Assembly: GCA_031551625.1 (NCBI GenBank)
Contig: JAVBNJ010000011.1
Span: forward strand, 1 to 16,539
Length of the DNA stretch: 16,539 nucleotides
Source: JAVBNJ01 sp031551625
GTDB lineage: Bacteria; Bacteroidota; Bacteroidia; Bacteroidales; UBA932
Direction of reading: 5' to 3'
The stretch's first letter is position 1. The number at the start of each line of letters is the position of its first letter. This document shows positions 13,867 through 16,539 of this stretch, piece after piece. The notes beneath the pieces were generated by a model. That model was not told where the DNA came from and searched no databases. It saw only the letters and a list, made by a program, of their open reading frames with translations. The translations under genes were made by a program, and so were the position numbers.

Positions 13867-14676
13867 TTACTTTTTTTTCTTCTTGTTTTTTCGAGCCACT
13901 TTTTTTAGGACAATGATGATTGTTACTCCAATTAATAAAAATGGCCACAAATTAATCAGACCAATAAAAAACCAAAGAACATTGGTCCATCCATTTTGAA
14001 AGCCATGTTTGAATTTTGAACTAAATCCAAAGCCGTTGGTTGTGTTTTCGTAAAATGTAATTGTTAATGTACTAAATGCTATGTTGTTATTTAAATATTT
14101 TAGTCGTCCTTCTATAGATTCAATATCTGCACGTAAAGTTCCAATTTCTTTTTCAATGGATAAAACTTCATCTATCTTACTTGCCTTTTTCAATAAATCC
14201 ATATATCGGATTTCGAGTTCTTTTTTGGTTTTAATTCGTGCTTCAATGTCTATAAACTCTTCTGTCACATCAATAGCTTTGATGGTTTTATTGTCAAATT
14301 TTTGCACATTTTTGGAAATATTCTCAAGAAAAGAATCAAAATCCTTTGCCGGAACCCGAACAACCATTGTATATTCTACATTGCCATCTACATTAAAGAT
14401 CTTATCTTCTGAAATATAGCCATGAATACCATTTATGTTGGAAATAATAAGTTCTCTTGTTTTTGCAAGATTACATGTTTCGAAACGGATTACTCCTTCT
14501 TTGATAACTTTTCGTTGAATAACTGTATTTTCTGTTGAAATGTTATTGTCCTGAAGTTCATTCAAGGTAATTAATTCTCCTGTTGCTACTGACTCCATCT
14601 TTGTATTTTGTCGATTACTACAGGAACAAAATATAATAAACGAGAATAAAAATAGAAGTTTAATTGTCTGTTTCAT
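13867..14676 (-). CDS. DUF4349-type lipoprotein with C-terminal membrane anchor (cassette gene)
   Basis: The 269-aa protein begins with a lipoprotein-like signal (MKQTIKLLFLFSFIIFCSC-S, Cys19 most likely lipidated). Residues ~55-135 form a beta/alpha domain (KVIKEGVIRFETCNL, GYISEDKI, EYTMVVRVPAKDFDSFLENI), followed by a coiled-coil hairpin ~140-200 (DIEARIKTKKELEIRYMDLL, EIGTLRADIESIEGRLKYL), a beta segment FSTLTITFYE, a membrane span at ~237-258, and a poly-Lys tail. This order is that of DUF4349 proteins, envelope proteins of unknown role. It sits in its own cassette between elements 3 and 4 and has a 48-nt leader with no recognisable promoter. Confidence 0.85.
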   Translation of the reverse strand: MKQTIKLLFLFSFIIFCSCSNRQNTKMESVATGELITLNELQDNNISTENTVIQRKVIKEGVIRFETCNLAKTRELIISNINGIHGYISEDKIFNVDGNVEYTMVVRVPAKDFDSFLENISKNVQKFDNKTIKAIDVTEEFIDIEARIKTKKELEIRYMDLLKKASKIDEVLSIEKEIGTLRADIESIEGRLKYLNNNIAFSTLTITFYENTTNGFGFSSKFKHGFQNGWTNVLWFFIGLINLWPFLLIGVTIIIVLKKVARKNKKKKK

Positions 14677-14721
14677 ATTATTTATTTTTAAATTGTTATT
14701 TTGATGGTTGCGTCTTTAATA

Positions 14722-14862
14722 CCTCCCTAGCGTTCCCACGGTTGCTGCTGTTGCCGTTGTTTCTACGAGGGACAAACCTTTCTTATACAACAAAAGTTCG
14801 GACGAGCGCCGAACTTTCAAAATATCACAAGGCAATAGCGGCAGACCGTGAGTTAGGGGGCG
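14722..14862 (-). repeat. attC-like element 4 (best-folded copy)
   Basis: The outer R-type stem is CCCTA (14725-14729) with TAGGG (14854-14858). After an asymmetric spacer comes an L-type stem CACGGT (14737-14742) with ACCGTG (14845-14850). One unpaired G (14844) is left, then a 13-position stem 14743-14755 with 14831-14843 (two G-U pairs). The terminal loop holds a further hairpin AAAGTTCGG (14793-14801) with CCGAACTTT (14809-14817). On the minus strand the first box is CCCCTAAC. The true stop of the AbiEii reading frame (14869-14871) lies 6 nt away. The inside differs from elements 1-3, while the ends agree. Confidence 0.65.
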
Positions 14863-14868
14863 TTATTC

Positions 14869-15828
14869 TCATACTGTCATTGTCTTTTTGATTATTTCAA
14901 TAAAAATTTTTTCAATCAGTTTCTCATTGGGAATTTCGGTGAAAGCTAATGGTGTCAATTCATTTTGATAAGTTGAGCGTAAACTTTCCCACAAAGTTGG
15001 GAAATCGGTAATCAATGGGGACTCATTTATCGCCTTTGTTTGCCAACCTTGTGGTTAGTCAAATTCTTGCTGGTCGTGGATTAATAATTCTGTTAAATCG
15101 TTTCGAAATTCAGGTAATTGTAGGTATTTTGCGCAATTCTCGTCATTTGCCAAATAATACAAATCGTAGAAATGACGAATCTTTTTTGCTAATTCGGTTT
15201 TAGGATTTTCGGCAAATGAAAAACGCAGTAATGAAACAAATTTTTCGAGCATTGTACGGCGTTTATCCAAAATATTTAACGAAAAATCTTGCAAACCAAA
15301 TTCCTGTATTGCTTCTGTTTGATTTGTTGCGGATAGAAACTCTGCAATAAACGAAGTGATTTTCTGTTGCACAAAAGGGTATGGGTTTGCAAAAGAATTA
15401 ATTTCTAAAATGACACGTTTTTGAACATTATTTCCAAGCCTGCTGTTTACATTACTTGGATACTGAAACAGTGTTTTTCGATATACCGAACCTTTGCGAG
15501 TAATGCCCGGCTCTTCAATTTCTGTCAAATCGGTGGTAATTACTTTTTCTATTTTTCGGATTTTAGTTTTCAGCGCATTACCTGTCATTCTCTCGTCAAG
15601 CAAAGCAACATCAATGTCTTCCGAGAAGCGATTGATTAAGCGGTAACCTTTCGTAAGAGAAGTTCCACCCTTGAAAACTACACTGTCAATATGCGACGAT
15701 TGCGATAACCGATAGAGAATAAGCGTAATCCAATAATCTTTTTCGACAAACTCGGGAAGAATCGCAAAATGCGTGGCTGTCAGTCGAATCAGTTCAGTAA
15801 AATCCTGTATGCTTGTATGTAGTTTCAT
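14869..15828 (-). pseudogene. AbiEii-type nucleotidyltransferase toxin gene with an in-frame stop
   Basis: AbiEii toxins are GTP-binding nucleotidyltransferases of type IV toxin-antitoxin systems. The 15828 ATG gives an ATGA overlap with the antitoxin stop; an ATG at 15840 would add four residues. EKDYWIT (29-35), KGGTSLTKGYRL (53-64) and SEDIDVAL (69-76, Asp71 and Asp73) are the nucleotidyltransferase signature. After HDQQEFD a TAA at 15055-15057 interrupts the frame. The same frame then runs 61 more codons (PQGWQTKAINESPLITDF, LWESLRSTYQNELTPLAF, IPNEKLIEKIF) to a TGA at 14869-14871. That tail matches the usual AbiEii C-terminus, so one base change (for example CAA to TAA) explains the break. 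The truncated 257-aa product keeps the catalytic half. Confidence 0.8.
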
Positions 15829-16538
15829 TGAATGTTCCACTTTTTTTGTGCTAGTAAAATATTGTCCGAAATACCGAGTTTGTAACTTGTAATTGGATTC
15901 AACTTTTTGGACAACGTACTTGTGTCTTCCTGTGGATTAATCGTTTCAAGGATTGCGCCTAAAAAAGCAATGGCTTGTGGGGTGTATTTCAGAGCCAATT
16001 TTTTAATTTTGGCTATTTCCTGTTCGTTAAGTTTGCCTATCAAATAAATCAAACGGCGGCAAGCATCATCAGGCGTTGTGTCGGGAATGTTTTTGAAAAA
16101 CCGCAAACAATCGAGCAAGCGCAAAAGAGGAATATTCTCTTTTGTAATCGTATTTTCCTGTAGCACGAAACGAATACGATAAAGACCGCGAACAATTGCT
16201 TTTTTCTCTTTTCGCATTCCTATTTCCAAAATGGCAGGGACTTGTGTGGTTAGCGCAAAATCATTAAAGGCAGAATACCCCGTAATGTAGCCGATTAATT
16301 TACCGTCTTTTTGGATTAAATCTTTTACAATTTGATAAGTATCGGGTTGCAATTCCCCAAACTTACTCATTTTAGGTTTATAAAATTTCCCTTTCGATAA
16401 TTTGCGAAGATAACCCGTAGCAACAAAATGATTGAGTATTTTGCTGGCATTTTTAGCTTCGTTCACCGTTGTTGAAAAATCATCTGCGGTGAAAACATAC
16501 CCTGCTTCAAATTTATCGATTGTATTTTTAATTTTATC
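15825..16538 (-). CDS. AbiEi/DUF6088-type antitoxin (5' end beyond window)
   Basis: The frame stays open to the right edge, so the start is outside; the GTG at 16466 is unlikely because conserved-looking sequence (TIDKFEAGYVFTADDF) precedes it. The protein shows a winged-helix-like N-terminus (NEAKNASKILNHF, VATGYLRKLSKGKFYKP) as expected for a DNA-binding antitoxin, then GYITGYSAFNDFALTTQVP and RIRFVLQENTITKENIPLLRLLDCLRF, a pattern I associate with DUF6088 / AbiEi antitoxins that pair with AbiEii toxins and repress their own promoter. The 4-nt ATGA overlap with the toxin gene supports a coupled operon. Its promoter and the cassette's 5' boundary are not in the window. Confidence 0.8.
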   Translation of the reverse strand, partial: DKIKNTIDKFEAGYVFTADDFSTTVNEAKNASKILNHFVATGYLRKLSKGKFYKPKMSKFGELQPDTYQIVKDLIQKDGKLIGYITGYSAFNDFALTTQVPAILEIGMRKEKKAIVRGLYRIRFVLQENTITKENIPLLRLLDCLRFFKNIPDTTPDDACRRLIYLIGKLNEQEIAKIKKLALKYTPQAIAFLGAILETINPQEDTSTLSKKLNPITSYKLGISDNILLAQKKWNIQ

Positions 16539-16539
16539 A

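Larger units (their letters stand above)
11320..16539 (-). mobile_element. Integron-like gene-cassette array without visible integrase (CALIN-like), continues past right edge
   Basis: Four related GC-rich palindromic elements (11866-11991, 12747-12875, 13737-13865, 14722-14862) and one half-copy (11320-11366) each follow the 3' end of a minus-strand gene. All genes point the same way, no two single-gene units share a family, and 45-80 nt leaders without recognisable promoters separate each element from the next gene. Repeat-to-repeat distances are about 885, 989 and 986 bp. The genes are visibly AT-richer than the 0.5-9 kb region. This is the layout of integron cassettes. No tyrosine-recombinase integrase is visible, so it fits a cluster of attC sites lacking an integrase, or an array whose integrase lies beyond 16539. 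Confidence 0.6.

Noticed and set aside
13730..13948. Minus-strand ORF across element 3
   Set aside because: It overlaps the DUF4349-like gene and the repeat in another frame; the same type of spurious ORF occurs at each element.
11862..14862. CRISPR array
   Set aside because: The repeats are 125-140 bp, about 1 kb apart, imperfect, and have genes between them; there are no short spacers or cas genes.

Overview
The window reads as a chromosomal segment from a member of the Bacteroidota, most likely Bacteroidales. The evidence is promoters of the TAnnTTTG (-7) / TTTG (-33) type, A-rich leaders instead of clear Shine-Dalgarno sites, a KISTS-type methionyl-tRNA synthetase with a C-terminal tRNA-binding domain, an ORF6N relic, and secreted proteins ending in RCVR or ICVR. 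It splits into a housekeeping part (about 1-9.0 kb), a transition zone with a decayed gene and a candidate structured RNA (9.0-9.7 kb), a secreted-protein and cupin segment (9.7-11.3 kb), and an AT-rich accessory array (11.3 kb to the right edge).

Housekeeping part. A truncated secreted protein (+) runs tail to tail into ispE (-), followed by class II ribonucleotide reductase nrdJ (-) and a sufD-like gene (-). A zeta-toxin-like kinase and a 52-aa partner ORF lie directly upstream of sufD, with an 11-nt overlap and a 1-nt gap, so the three look like one transcription unit; sufB and sufC are not in the window. A divergent promoter region with a perfect 12-bp inverted repeat separates this unit from a Cys-rich lipoprotein-like gene and metG (+).

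Transition zone. Behind metG lies the remnant of an ORF6N-domain gene with an in-frame stop, a frameshift and a lost C-terminus. Next comes a promoter-like element and about 180 nt predicted to fold into a three-helix hairpin whose loop can pair with a downstream segment that ends in a T tract. This is a candidate small RNA or leader. A secreted protein paralogous to the one at the left edge follows, then a cupin (-).

Accessory array. From about 11.32 kb to at least 14.86 kb there are four 125-140 bp imperfectly palindromic elements and a fifth half-copy. Each lies directly downstream of a minus-strand gene, or two-gene unit, in the same orientation. Their ends resemble integron attC boxes (CCCCTAAC-like and GTTRRR-like on the minus strand). 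The best preserved folds into an R stem, a spacer, an L stem with one extrahelical base, and a long terminal stem. Genes end 2-11 nt from their element, and the three measurable full units are about 0.88-0.99 kb each. This looks like a gene-cassette array without a visible integrase (a CALIN). The cassettes carry a frameshifted small membrane protein, a DUF1444-like protein, a protein of unknown function with a four-Cys cluster, a DUF4349-type lipoprotein, and an AbiE-type toxin-antitoxin pair whose toxin gene is cut by a single in-frame stop.
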